From NCBI RefSeq assembly GCF_022788635.1, contig NZ_CP076024.1:2046001-2110000 (forward strand): a DNA stretch of 64,000 nt, given 5' to 3'. The position numbers were made by a program, and so were the translations under genes. The stretch comes from Methylobacter sp. S3L5C. Lineage in GTDB: Bacteria > Pseudomonadota > Gammaproteobacteria > Methylococcales > Methylomonadaceae. The notes under the pieces were generated by a model. That model was not told the origin of the DNA. It saw nothing but the letters and a program-made list of their open reading frames with translations, and ran no database searches. Each line of letters starts with the position of its first letter. The first letter of the stretch is position 1. This document shows positions 8,855 to 17,138 of the stretch, one piece after another.

Positions 8855-10120
8855 ATGGACAAAAAAAGCTTTATTAAAATCAACCATGGTGGATTGGGCA
8901 GTTTGCTTAACAGTATCCAGACGCTGTTTGTCGGCATGTTGAGAATATGGTCGATTCCTATCGTATTGATGCTAAGTATCGCTTCGGGATTTACCACTTA
9001 TTATGGTTTATCACATTTTATACTTCCCTGGATTGCACTGATTATCACCATTGCGATTCAGTCAATTATTGTTATATGCTCACTGGAAATTGCCGGCATT
9101 CACTGGAAGGCTAATCGCTTACGTTATTTAAGTGTCTTATTGTCTTTATTCGTCGCCATCACTGCATCCATTACTTTTTCGTATTTCAAGTTTTATGAAG
9201 TTTCTCAAAGTGAGACCATACGCATCAGTCGAATTAACGAGATGCGCAAAGATGTGGATGCTTATCTGGCAGCAATTTTGCTTACCAAAGGCGATATTTT
9301 AAAGCAACAAAACAGTGAGTTGGAAAAAGCGACTACTGACGTGACCCAGGCCTATTTTGGAACGCATGCACAAATCCCCCCTGCTAATAGAAACGTTGTC
9401 GGCGAAGGGCCTTTTTGGAAGCATTATAATCAACGTTATCAGGATAAAAAGGCGCAATTTGACCAGCTTGGCAAAGAATTTCATCTTCTGGACGAGCATA
9501 TTCGCACTTTGCAAACCAGCTTGAACCACTTGACGGTTGATACGGAAAATAATTTTCAAAAAGCGGTTGCCGGTTTTCAGGAAGTGCAGCTTAAATTTAA
9601 TCAGCTCGCCACCAATGCTGGATATAACGTTCCACAAGCTCCCATACTAATGACTTATGCCCAGTTTATTCAGGGTGTAACACCGTCCTTTGCGATGTGG
9701 AATGACTTTTCATTGTTCGCTTTTTCCTGTGCGGCGATGGTTGATTTTTTTACCTTTTTATTGTCTTATCGACTGGAAAGCACGGCTCCCGGCCCTCTTT
9801 CCGAAGAAGAGCAAGAACTGGCTTTTGAATGTATCAGGCAATTTACTCAGTTTAGAATCAATGAAAACGACGAACTTGAAATGGTTATTGAGAAATCGGA
9901 TATTGAACGGGCCAGACGTTACTCCGATTTATCTCGCATGTTCGCGGTCGGGTTTTTATTAAGTCGTGGCTTTTTGCGTAAAATCGATGAAAGATCGGTA
10001 GAGTTTGCGCCTAATCTTTATCCACTGGTTGCTGAACGGATGGGCGCACAGCTTCGGGTCATTAAAGCGCAGTCCCAGGTAGCAGCACAAACTGATAAGA
10101 ATCAGGTGATCTATGAATAA
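8855..10120 (+). CDS. unrecognised multi-spanning membrane protein with extended central region
   Basis: 421 residues, family not recognised. Three hydrophobic segments lie near residues 30-50, 55-78 and 88-108. A roughly 170-residue hydrophilic, helical and partly coiled-coil region follows, then a fourth hydrophobic segment near 285-307 and an acidic/basic C-terminal domain of about 110 residues. With four segments, the N-terminus, C-terminal domain and coupled partner would lie in the cytoplasm and the central region in the periplasm; this topology is an inference. The stop overlaps the start of the following coiled-coil gene by 8 bp, so the two are surely one operon. No enzymatic motif is visible. 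A scaffold, sensor or channel-like assembly with the partner is possible. Confidence 0.7.
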   Translation: MDKKSFIKINHGGLGSLLNSIQTLFVGMLRIWSIPIVLMLSIASGFTTYYGLSHFILPWIALIITIAIQSIIVICSLEIAGIHWKANRLRYLSVLLSLFVAITASITFSYFKFYEVSQSETIRISRINEMRKDVDAYLAAILLTKGDILKQQNSELEKATTDVTQAYFGTHAQIPPANRNVVGEGPFWKHYNQRYQDKKAQFDQLGKEFHLLDEHIRTLQTSLNHLTVDTENNFQKAVAGFQEVQLKFNQLATNAGYNVPQAPILMTYAQFIQGVTPSFAMWNDFSLFAFSCAAMVDFFTFLLSYRLESTAPGPLSEEEQELAFECIRQFTQFRINENDELEMVIEKSDIERARRYSDLSRMFAVGFLLSRGFLRKIDERSVEFAPNLYPLVAERMGAQLRVIKAQSQVAAQTDKNQVIYE

Positions 10121-11741
10121 GAATTTATCACCACTGGATGCCTGGTTAACAGGCGAAGATACCGGGCTTGAGTTGGGTCAGCTATTTTGGGACCCGGGAT
10201 TCGATGCCGAACGACGCGTTGTTATTGCCAAACTGGGGCCTTATCATCAGTTGTTTGAGCGCCCGCAAAACTTTATTCCCCGTTTTTTTCATCGTGTTTA
10301 CTCATTACCGATAGAAAACTGGGACTTGACCATAAAAACGAAGCTATATGGTGGATTTTGTAAGTTAACCACAGAGCTGCAAATTCATTTTCAACCAACG
10401 CTTAAATTTATAGAAAGAAATCTGGATGTGTTACCTGTCGTTAATCAGGAGATTAAATCCAGCTATGAAAGCGTTATCAAGGATATCGTCAATGCCGAAC
10501 TAAATCTTCTTAAAGATGGCTTGTGGGTACAGACAGGTTTGGCGCAAATGGAACGGCAAATTGAAAGTGTCATTAATGAAACCTTAATTTTAAAGCATAT
10601 CCAGTGCCGGACAATTTGTGAATTGACCTCGGTTTTTGAAGAACTTACCGATAATGAAAAGCTTGATGGCCGTTTTACCCAAGAAGCTGTTTATCTTAAT
10701 GTGATGCAAAAGAACTTTGAATTTCGTGAGAAACAAGCGCAGGAATTGTTTCGGCAGGAAGATGAGCTGGAATTATTGCGTTTAGAACATAAGCAAAAAC
10801 AATTGGCAGCGATTAATCAGGACGATGAAATCGAGCGACAAAAGCAAGCATTGGTAGCTGAAGCAATCAAGCGGCAATTGGAAGAACAGGAAGTGCAACG
10901 TATTGAACAACATGCGATAGAAATGCGCTTACAGGTGGAAAAAACCAACCATCAAATGCAGTTAAAAGAAATAGAGTTGGCGGCAGAAATTCAACATCAA
11001 AAGGACAGGCAAATACGTCAGCAAGAACTTGATTTGCAGAAACAGGCTCAGCAACTGGAGCTGGAATTATTGCATGTAGAGTCAAAGCAAAAGCAATTGG
11101 AAGCCATTAATCAGGAAGATGAAATTCAGCGACAAAAGCAAGCACTGGAATCTGAGGTAATCAAGCGACAATTGGAAGAACAAGCGGCGCATCGTAGTGA
11201 ACAACATGCGATAGAAATGCGCCTGCAGGTGGAAAAAACCAACCAGCAAATGGAGTTAAAAGAAATTGAATTGGCAGCGGAAATTCAATATCAAAAAGAC
11301 CTGCAAATACGTCAGCAAGAACTTGATCTACAGAAACAGGCTCAGCAACTTGAACATGCGCGTGTATTGAAAGAACTACAACGGGATGCTGAAACCAAGG
11401 AATATGAAAAAGAGCGCCTTCAATGGCTACAAGGGAAAGAGCAAGAGCAACGCTTAAAACAGCTGGAACTGGATGCCGAACTTAAGGAGCAGGAAATTCA
11501 TCAGCTGGAACGGCAAAAAATACAAGAAAGATTGGAGGCGGTAAAAATAGAGCACGAAAGTCGTCTGCATAAAATGCATTTGGATGCAGAAATTAAAGAA
11601 GTGGAGTTGCGAGCCGAAGCGACCAAGAGTAAAGACGAGCATCTACGCCGGGAAATTGAATGGCTGGTGCTTGACAGGCAACGTGCCGAATTAACACGAT
11701 CAATAAAAGCCGCCAGCCAGGATGAAGATGGCAAGGGTTAA
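10113..11741 (+). CDS. unrecognised long coiled-coil protein with tandem duplication
   Basis: 542 residues. The first 210 or so are mixed and globular looking; from about residue 215 to the end the protein is an almost continuous Gln/Glu/Lys-rich coiled coil. A 98-residue block occurs twice in tandem (DNA 10767-11060 and 11061-11354), with EQHAIEMRLQVEKTN and QIRQQELDLQKQAQQLE conserved in both copies. There is no signal peptide or transmembrane segment, so it is cytoplasmic. The ATG lies inside the end of the membrane-protein gene (8-bp overlap), implying a stoichiometric partner. Low-complexity coiled coil makes homology unreliable; similarity to SMC, TolA or myosin-like proteins would not be informative. 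Confidence 0.7.
   Translation: MNKNLSPLDAWLTGEDTGLELGQLFWDPGFDAERRVVIAKLGPYHQLFERPQNFIPRFFHRVYSLPIENWDLTIKTKLYGGFCKLTTELQIHFQPTLKFIERNLDVLPVVNQEIKSSYESVIKDIVNAELNLLKDGLWVQTGLAQMERQIESVINETLILKHIQCRTICELTSVFEELTDNEKLDGRFTQEAVYLNVMQKNFEFREKQAQELFRQEDELELLRLEHKQKQLAAINQDDEIERQKQALVAEAIKRQLEEQEVQRIEQHAIEMRLQVEKTNHQMQLKEIELAAEIQHQKDRQIRQQELDLQKQAQQLELELLHVESKQKQLEAINQEDEIQRQKQALESEVIKRQLEEQAAHRSEQHAIEMRLQVEKTNQQMELKEIELAAEIQYQKDLQIRQQELDLQKQAQQLEHARVLKELQRDAETKEYEKERLQWLQGKEQEQRLKQLELDAELKEQEIHQLERQKIQERLEAVKIEHESRLHKMHLDAEIKEVELRAEATKSKDEHLRREIEWLVLDRQRAELTRSIKAASQDEDGKG
10767..11354 (+). repeat. 294-bp tandem duplication inside the coiled-coil gene
   Basis: Two adjacent in-frame copies of 294 bp (10767-11060, 11061-11354). 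Both begin CTGGAATTATTGC and end at CAGCAACT. The copies have diverged at scattered positions, including many third codon positions, so the duplication is not brand new. It adds 98 residues to the coiled coil. Confidence 0.9.
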
Positions 11742-11771
11742 GTAACTGGTGCAACGACTTGGAAGGGGAAA

Positions 11772-11853
11772 TGCCACAGATTCACAGATTAAATCCAATG
11801 AATTCGTTTTCTACACTGATTTTTATTCTCTGTGAATCTGTGAATCTGTGGCA
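11772..11853. repeat. 19-bp perfect inverted repeat between convergent genes
   Basis: TGCCACAGATTCACAGATT (11772-11790) is the exact reverse complement of 11835-11853. The arms are 44 bp apart. The element lies between the coiled-coil gene and the TonB receptor gene, which converge on it, so it may end transcription from both sides. Eighteen bases of the left arm recur at 38732-38749. Confidence 0.85.
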
Positions 11854-11892
11854 TCTGTTTGATTTAAAAAAATAATTATTAGCAGATAGCGA

Positions 11893-14097
11893 TTAAAAAG
11901 TCCATTTAACTCCGCCCATCATTTGAAAACCCTGTCCCGGTTGGATGCCGTTAATACGACTGGCTATATAGGTTTTGTTGCCTAAATTGTAACCGTTCAT
12001 ATAGACCTTTACGTTTTTGACCACTTGGTAGTTGGCAGAAACATTAAAAGTGGTATAGCCCGGAATGACGCCTTCTCGACCGGTACGATCTTCTACCAGG
12101 GTATTTTCCTTATCGCCAAACTGTTGACTGACGCTTTGCAGACCAAAGCGGATATCCAGACCCCACGGCGTTTCCATACCAATATTGGCGTTAATTAAAT
12201 GCTCGGGTGCATAGGGCAGGCGATTGCCCTCGACAATGTCGGCATTGGGAACGTCACTGTCGAAATAGGCATCGATATAGGTATAAGCGGTAGTTAAATA
12301 ATAGTTATACGCGGTGCCGAACAGCCGATCTGAATCCAGTCGTAGTCCTGATTCCATGCCTTGATGAACGCTTTTCCCTGCATTAACCCACATATCATCA
12401 TCAATCAAGGTTTCATTAACAATTTGATTTTCTAAATTAATCCTAAAGTAAGTCAATTCGGTACTCAATCCAGGCGTTGGTGTGGTTCTTATGCCTGCTT
12501 CATAGTTAATGCTTAATTCGGGTTTTACCTGGCCAAGTACATTAGTGGAGGGATTCATTACATCATCAATCCGCGCAGGAGCAAACCCCCGATGAACACC
12601 AGTAAACAAGGTGACATTATTGATGCCGTTATAGGTTACACCAACGCCGGGTAAAGCTTCCGTATGCACTGAACTTTCTGATGCACCATCGATATGATTA
12701 ATATTGTCCTGATAATAATGTTCAAGACGAATACCGGGAGTCAATGTGAAGTCGCCCAGGAAAAAACGGTTTTGACCGTAGAATGATAAAGCCTCGGTAT
12801 TTAATGAGTTATTTTGATGGCGGTTACGCCCGTTATTGTTATCTCCGGTGCCTTGGGTTGTATCGGTAGGACCGGCATTACCCACATAGCGCTCTCTATC
12901 GGCCCATTCAAAATGCCCACGAATACCGGTGGTAGTTTCATTTTTAACACCAAATAAATGATGCATAAAAACCAGTTTTGGCTCAATACCAAAGACATTA
13001 TAAGTTCTGGGTCGCTGCTCATTGCCGCAGTTGCTAGCCTGGCTAAAATCCGCTTCACTGCTAACCGAGCAGTTATTTAATGAGGAAGAATCGTTAGCCT
13101 GACGAACCGATTCACGGAACATATGATTGCCATAAATATTGGTGCTGAAATGAATGGTATCGGACATATCAAATTCATACAACGCTTGCCCTGCATAACG
13201 CTGCACCTGAAATTGGTCTTTGCGTAATAAATTGGTGCGAGGGTTTTTTCGATACATTTCACTGGTCAATCCGGATTCACCTACCCGGGCATCTTCATGT
13301 GTTAAAGTTCCTTTCAGCATTAACCGGTGTCGGTCATTAAACTTAATCAAACTTTTTAGCGCCAAATCATCCACGGTTTGGTGTTGCCCGCTACGATTTC
13401 CATCGGCTTCCTGACGAATATAATCAAGAGACAAACCGACATTATCAACCGTACCACCTAATCTCAGTTGCGTGTCGTAATAACCATTATTGCCGCCTGC
13501 AGCGGAAACCGAACCACCAAACTCCTTGGGTATTTCGGCACTGACAAAGTTGACGACGCCGCCTATCGTTTGCGGCCCATACATGATTTGCCCCGAGCCT
13601 TTCAATACTTCGATATGGTCAATGCGGTTATTGGTTGGAATATAGTGATTGCTGGGGTCGCCATAAGGCGCTAATTGTATCGGCACGCCGTCTTCCAATA
13701 GTTGCGTGCGTGAAGAGCGTCTGGGATCCAGGCCCCGAATACCCATATTAAAACGCCGGCCCAATACATCTTCGTCGACAATATAGATGCCGGGCTCAGT
13801 ACGTAATGCATCTTTGGTCGATAAAGGGCCTTGACGATCAAGTGTGGTTTTATCAATAACAAAGGCGGCGGCAGGAATATCTTTTAATTGGGCTGGTGCC
13901 TGTCCGATAATTTCAAAGCTGGGTAATTCTATAACAGGAGGGCTGTTGTCAATTGAGGCGGCTGTAGCGATAGGGATATTTATTGCCGTCATAATAGTGA
14001 CGGTCATTATACCGGGGCGAAACCAGGAAGGGGGCTCATCTGAAGCAATGGAAATAGGCCTGCCTTCAACAGCTTTGGCTTTAGGGAATGGGGGCAT
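11893..14097 (-). CDS. TonB-dependent outer-membrane receptor (FecA-like)
   Basis: 734 residues. A plug domain occupies about residues 60-180 (IPAAAFVIDKTTLDRQG, GIRGLDPRR, EVLKGSGQIMYGPQTIGGVVN), followed by a 22-strand-type barrel ending in the aromatic-terminal GVKWTF. The family imports siderophores or other large ligands across the outer membrane with TonB-ExbBD energy; the FecA-type branch typically takes ferric citrate-like complexes, but the ligand cannot be read from sequence. The N-terminus is unusual: about 30 Pro-rich residues precede a hydrophobic signal-like stretch, so the true start may be the internal ATG at 14007. No FecIR-type regulator is adjacent. Confidence 0.88.
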   Translation of the reverse strand: MPPFPKAKAVEGRPISIASDEPPSWFRPGIMTVTIMTAINIPIATAASIDNSPPVIELPSFEIIGQAPAQLKDIPAAAFVIDKTTLDRQGPLSTKDALRTEPGIYIVDEDVLGRRFNMGIRGLDPRRSSRTQLLEDGVPIQLAPYGDPSNHYIPTNNRIDHIEVLKGSGQIMYGPQTIGGVVNFVSAEIPKEFGGSVSAAGGNNGYYDTQLRLGGTVDNVGLSLDYIRQEADGNRSGQHQTVDDLALKSLIKFNDRHRLMLKGTLTHEDARVGESGLTSEMYRKNPRTNLLRKDQFQVQRYAGQALYEFDMSDTIHFSTNIYGNHMFRESVRQANDSSSLNNCSVSSEADFSQASNCGNEQRPRTYNVFGIEPKLVFMHHLFGVKNETTTGIRGHFEWADRERYVGNAGPTDTTQGTGDNNNGRNRHQNNSLNTEALSFYGQNRFFLGDFTLTPGIRLEHYYQDNINHIDGASESSVHTEALPGVGVTYNGINNVTLFTGVHRGFAPARIDDVMNPSTNVLGQVKPELSINYEAGIRTTPTPGLSTELTYFRINLENQIVNETLIDDDMWVNAGKSVHQGMESGLRLDSDRLFGTAYNYYLTTAYTYIDAYFDSDVPNADIVEGNRLPYAPEHLINANIGMETPWGLDIRFGLQSVSQQFGDKENTLVEDRTGREGVIPGYTTFNVSANYQVVKNVKVYMNGYNLGNKTYIASRINGIQPGQGFQMMGGVKWTF

Positions 14098-14203
14098 TAT
14101 TTTACTAACCTTAAAAATAGCTTAAAAACATCAAGAACTATTTTAGGTGTAGGGGGGTAAGGACTCCTATAGGAAAAATTCCCTAATGTTTAATAATGGC
14201 ATT

Positions 14204-14439
14204 TTAGCTGAAAAATGCAGACGCATTAACATGCGGAAAGATATCAAATGACCAAGCTTTTAAGGTCTCAAACTTGTTCAGATCACTATAGCCTGACAAT
14301 ATTTCTTGGCGAATAGCCCAATAATCAACACGCGTTGATCTACTATTAAAATTTCCAGGCTCTTTACCTGCTCCTTAAACTCCGGTTTCTTTGACCTGAG
14401 TGCATGTGACCAGATGCAGGTATCAACCAATACTTTCAA
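14204..14439 (-). pseudogene. vapC: broken VapC-type PIN toxin gene
   Basis: Directly after vapB, with TTG at 14439 overlapping the vapB stop, the frame reads KVLVDTCIWSHALRSKKPEF, the first Asp motif of PIN-domain VapC toxins. It continues through VKSLEILIVDQRVLIIG. At about 14314-14318 a one-base change breaks the frame: the next recognisable VapC segment IRQEILSGYSDLNKFETL is in another frame. The original frame stops at 14278, while the shifted frame stops at 14204 after an unrelated tail. The second half of the PIN domain with the remaining acidic residues is absent. The toxin should therefore be inactive. A sequencing error could explain the frameshift but not the missing C-terminus. 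Confidence 0.72.
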
Positions 14440-14627
14440 GAATGTCGCCCCAGCTTATAATCCGGATCGGGATCAAATTGACCAAATAAATTTACAATCT
14501 CCAATTGCTTACGGCGATTAATAAATTCTTTGAACGCATTAATAACCGTATCTTCTTTGGTTTTAAAGTGTGCCAGGGTTAACGCTTCATTAATTAAATC
14601 ATCATTAATAGCAAGATTTGTAGTCAT
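14436..14627 (-). CDS. vapB: VapB-family antitoxin
   Basis: 63 residues beginning MTTNLAINDDLINEALTLAH, followed by a helical FKTKEDTVINAFKEFINRRK segment. This is the ribbon-helix-helix layout of VapB (type II) antitoxins paired with PIN toxins. Antitoxins of this kind bind and silence the toxin and repress their own promoter. The 3' end overlaps the remnant vapC, as in intact vapBC modules. The gene itself looks complete although its toxin is broken, so it may be a relic or may act against another VapC. Confidence 0.78.
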   Translation of the reverse strand: MTTNLAINDDLINEALTLAHFKTKEDTVINAFKEFINRRKQLEIVNLFGQFDPDPDYKLGRHS

Positions 14628-14760
14628 GTTAAGTATCCTCTATCAAGTAATGAATTAAAGTTATCTGATTGCACTGGATTATGGGGGGCTACTTAAAAGG
14701 CTTAGTGGGTTATCGTGCCATAAACAATATTTGATTTTTGTTACAACCAGATAGAATTAT

Positions 14761-15177
14761 TCAATAAGGGCAGTTTTTACAAGCATTCTCACAGCATGAG
14801 CCACGTTTTAAGTGATACCATTTTGTAAAGACCATCTTATTGTTCTCATTTAAATAGTCAATACCTTGGATTAAGTTACCATCGCCACGATACTTATGCG
14901 CTGCAGCAATTGCATCTTGCAGACTTAATCTATTAATGAACTCAATAATTTTTCCTTGTATAGCTTTGCTTAAGCAATTTTCACAAAGGCAATCCTGCTG
15001 AGAATCAACGGCCATAATGGCTGGATAGGCTGCGCACCAACATGATTTTCCAGTTTGAGTAACGCCACAGATTAAAATAGTGCCACATGTTGAGCAGAGT
15101 TTATTTTGTGGGCTTACTTCAATTTTCAAGAACCGGACCTTAGACGTATTGAGCAGATATTTGTAAAAGCTGTGCAA
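14761..15177 (-). CDS. cysteine-rich CWC domain fused to DUF5522
   Basis: 138 residues. The first part has the CWC cysteine pattern: CSTCG, CGV, CWC and CLCENC, likely a small metal-binding module. The last 50 residues match DUF5522, with MVFTKWYHLKRGSCCENAC and a terminal NCPY. The two domains are usually separate neighbouring genes, so this is a fusion. Neither domain has an established biochemical function. The N-terminal 20 residues (MHSFYKYLLNTSKVRF) are atypical, and translation may begin closer to KIEVSPQNKLC. It lies 28 bp downstream of the DUF1186/SEC-C gene and may be cotranscribed with it. Confidence 0.75.
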   Translation of the reverse strand: MHSFYKYLLNTSKVRFLKIEVSPQNKLCSTCGTILICGVTQTGKSCWCAAYPAIMAVDSQQDCLCENCLSKAIQGKIIEFINRLSLQDAIAAAHKYRGDGNLIQGIDYLNENNKMVFTKWYHLKRGSCCENACKNCPY

Positions 15178-15205
15178 CCCAACAACTTTTTACAAGGATG
15201 ATAAA

Positions 15206-16078
15206 TTAATACAGGCAACATTTTTTATACTTTTTACCACTGCCGCACGGACACGGATCATTTCTACCGACTTTTGACTGGTTGGCATATTCAAATCCTG
15301 GCGCAAGATCTTGCTTTAAATTAGCATCCGGGTGAAAACAAGCCCACCATTCCATTTCAGTGATGACATCGTTTATTAACCGGCATTGACGATTTTCTTT
15401 TAATCTAGTCAAGGCTTTGTCTTTGTCAATTTCAAGGTACCTATCAAGATACTCTTTGTTAATAATATCCTCGTCTACAAGCTCTTGGTCAAAGCAAGTA
15501 ACAAGTTGATCATAGAGCTCTTCGGGATGTATGTCGCAGGAATTACACACCACACTAGCGACAAAAAAAGCATCTTCTTTCTGCTCAAGACAATGATCAA
15601 GTAGCGTTTCAATATAACTGACCAAGTCCCCTCGTGAAATCTGATCATTATTATAGAGAATCACCAAAGAACCTAATGCAGCACTACGAACATATTCATT
15701 AACGTCTTGATCTTCGATTAGTTGCTTTATTAAGCCAAGATCACTATTGCAAACTGAAGCCAAAATACTATTCAAGTCCTCTGTAACCATATCTCCTGTT
15801 GGATATAATGCCTCATCTTCATGTCCAAGCTGGCCAAAATATTGCACAATGATTGGGTAAGCTCTCTTTTCCCTAAATTGCGCAAGAAGATAGAGTGCAT
15901 ACATAAAAGCAGGCGTATCTTCAACAAATTGAGGGTTACCAGCAATTTCATCAATAATACTTAAAAGCGAAGGAGTGATCGCACTCTGTTGCAAAATAGC
16001 ATCTTCCAACGCTTCCCGTGGAAAAATGGAATCATTATCTGTGTTTAATTTTGCAATTATTTGTTCTATGGTCAACAT
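15206..16078 (-). CDS. DUF1186 protein with C-terminal SEC-C metal-binding motif
   Basis: 290 residues. The body is helical with HEAT-like character (about residues 1-250) and matches DUF1186 in overall layout. The end GRNDPCPCGSGKKYKKCC is the SEC-C zinc motif first known from SecA. SEC-C proteins of this kind are cytoplasmic and uncharacterised; the motif suggests interaction with SecB-like or ribosomal partners, which is only an inference. The ATG at 16078 starts MLTIEQIIAKLN. It is upstream of the CWC-DUF5522 gene on the same strand. Confidence 0.78.
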   Translation of the reverse strand: MLTIEQIIAKLNTDNDSIFPREALEDAILQQSAITPSLLSIIDEIAGNPQFVEDTPAFMYALYLLAQFREKRAYPIIVQYFGQLGHEDEALYPTGDMVTEDLNSILASVCNSDLGLIKQLIEDQDVNEYVRSAALGSLVILYNNDQISRGDLVSYIETLLDHCLEQKEDAFFVASVVCNSCDIHPEELYDQLVTCFDQELVDEDIINKEYLDRYLEIDKDKALTRLKENRQCRLINDVITEMEWWACFHPDANLKQDLAPGFEYANQSKVGRNDPCPCGSGKKYKKCCLY

Positions 16079-16136
16079 ATGATGGGGTTTATTTTACGTG
16101 GTGATTAGCGATAAAGAAATTCAATGTTTGATCTGA

Positions 16137-16598
16137 TTATTTCTGTACATTTACATGGGCACTTGCCGTATTTTTTTTTAACTGTAATTGGGTGCTTACC
16201 GCATTGCGCTCAAGTTGTTCTTTAGTAATCGCTGCATTACGATCTAATTGTTCTTGGGTACTTAACCTGTTTAGGTCGAGTTGAGTTTTGATTTTTGCAG
16301 GGTCTTGTTTGTACTGAGCTTTTATTGATGTCGCATTCTTTTCTGACTGCGCCTGAATTGCAGTCACGTTTTTATCCGACTGCGCTTTTATTACCGTAAC
16401 GTTCTTATCTGATTGTGCTTTTATGCTGGTAGCATTCTGTTCGGCAAGTTCCAATAGCTTTTGATACTCAGAAGATTGCCCGGCGACCCCTTGAGTATCT
16501 TCACAAGGCGATATTGCGCCTTTTTTGCCTGAACATGGTTTATTGGAAGCCATTGATGTTAACGGGAGTAACAGGAGCATTAACAAGATTTTGTTCAT
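16137..16598 (-). CDS. exported protein built of 11-residue repeats
   Basis: 153 residues. The signal peptide MNKILLMLLLLPLTSMAS is followed by a short region with two Cys. Residues 56-153 then form nine consecutive 11-residue units (ATSIKAQSDKN, VTVIKAQSDKN, VTAIQAQSEKN, ATSIKAQYKQD and so on), mostly with Gln at position 7 and Asn at position 11. The first units are nearly identical in DNA as well, with a period of 33 bp. Hendecad periodicity suggests a right-handed coiled coil or periplasmic stalk. The family is not recognised. The gene starts 4 bp after the stop of the preceding gene and is likely cotranscribed with it. Confidence 0.68.
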   Translation of the reverse strand: MNKILLMLLLLPLTSMASNKPCSGKKGAISPCEDTQGVAGQSSEYQKLLELAEQNATSIKAQSDKNVTVIKAQSDKNVTAIQAQSEKNATSIKAQYKQDPAKIKTQLDLNRLSTQEQLDRNAAITKEQLERNAVSTQLQLKKNTASAHVNVQK

Positions 16599-16602
16599 GG
16601 CA

Positions 16603-17109
16603 CTAAATTAAATAATCAGAGACAAAATCTGCAAAATCATCTTGCTCGGTTTTCTTGATTGAGCTTTGTAGTTTTTTTGAAGAAATATCCTCTATATCGT
16701 CAAGACACTCTTCACGGTAGGACTCTCGGAAATACTTAGCCCATTCATTTTTGCTTTTACAGAGGTCGTCAAAAGAGCCCATAAACTGAAGTCGTAATTC
16801 AATTTCTCTTAAAACCAAATTCAGACTATTCAGCAAATCATCACCCTCAACATTGGGTGTCGATTGTTCAATGAGGCTGGCAATTTCTGTTTTGACAGCT
16901 GCTATATCATCGCTGGCACCATCAAAAAGCGCATTGATGAAATCATTCTTTATCGCTTGTTGCATCTCTTTTTCAGTCTTATACCAAAAGAAACTGCCAC
17001 CCGCACTCTGCTGGTGATCGTCTTCAATATAAAATCCAAATGGAAATTCAAGAGGATTTTTGCCTTGAGCTTCGTCTAAAGAGTTTATTAACTCTGCTTC
17101 CGTGTTCAT
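16603..17109 (-). CDS. unrecognised acidic protein
   Basis: 168 residues, predicted cytoplasmic, acidic and helical, with no signal peptide or membrane segment. The segment PLEFPFGFYIEDDHQQSAGG near the N-terminus and a SFFWYKTEKEM stretch look like a folded beta-rich start; the rest is helical. No family recognised. It sits between the small gene 17139-17519 and the hendecad-repeat exported protein, only 4 bp from the latter. AAAAGG lies upstream of the ATG. Confidence 0.6.
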   Translation of the reverse strand: MNTEAELINSLDEAQGKNPLEFPFGFYIEDDHQQSAGGSFFWYKTEKEMQQAIKNDFINALFDGASDDIAAVKTEIASLIEQSTPNVEGDDLLNSLNLVLREIELRLQFMGSFDDLCKSKNEWAKYFRESYREECLDDIEDISSKKLQSSIKKTEQDDFADFVSDYLI

Positions 17110-17138
17110 TGGTTATTTACCTTTTAACATTGTTATAA

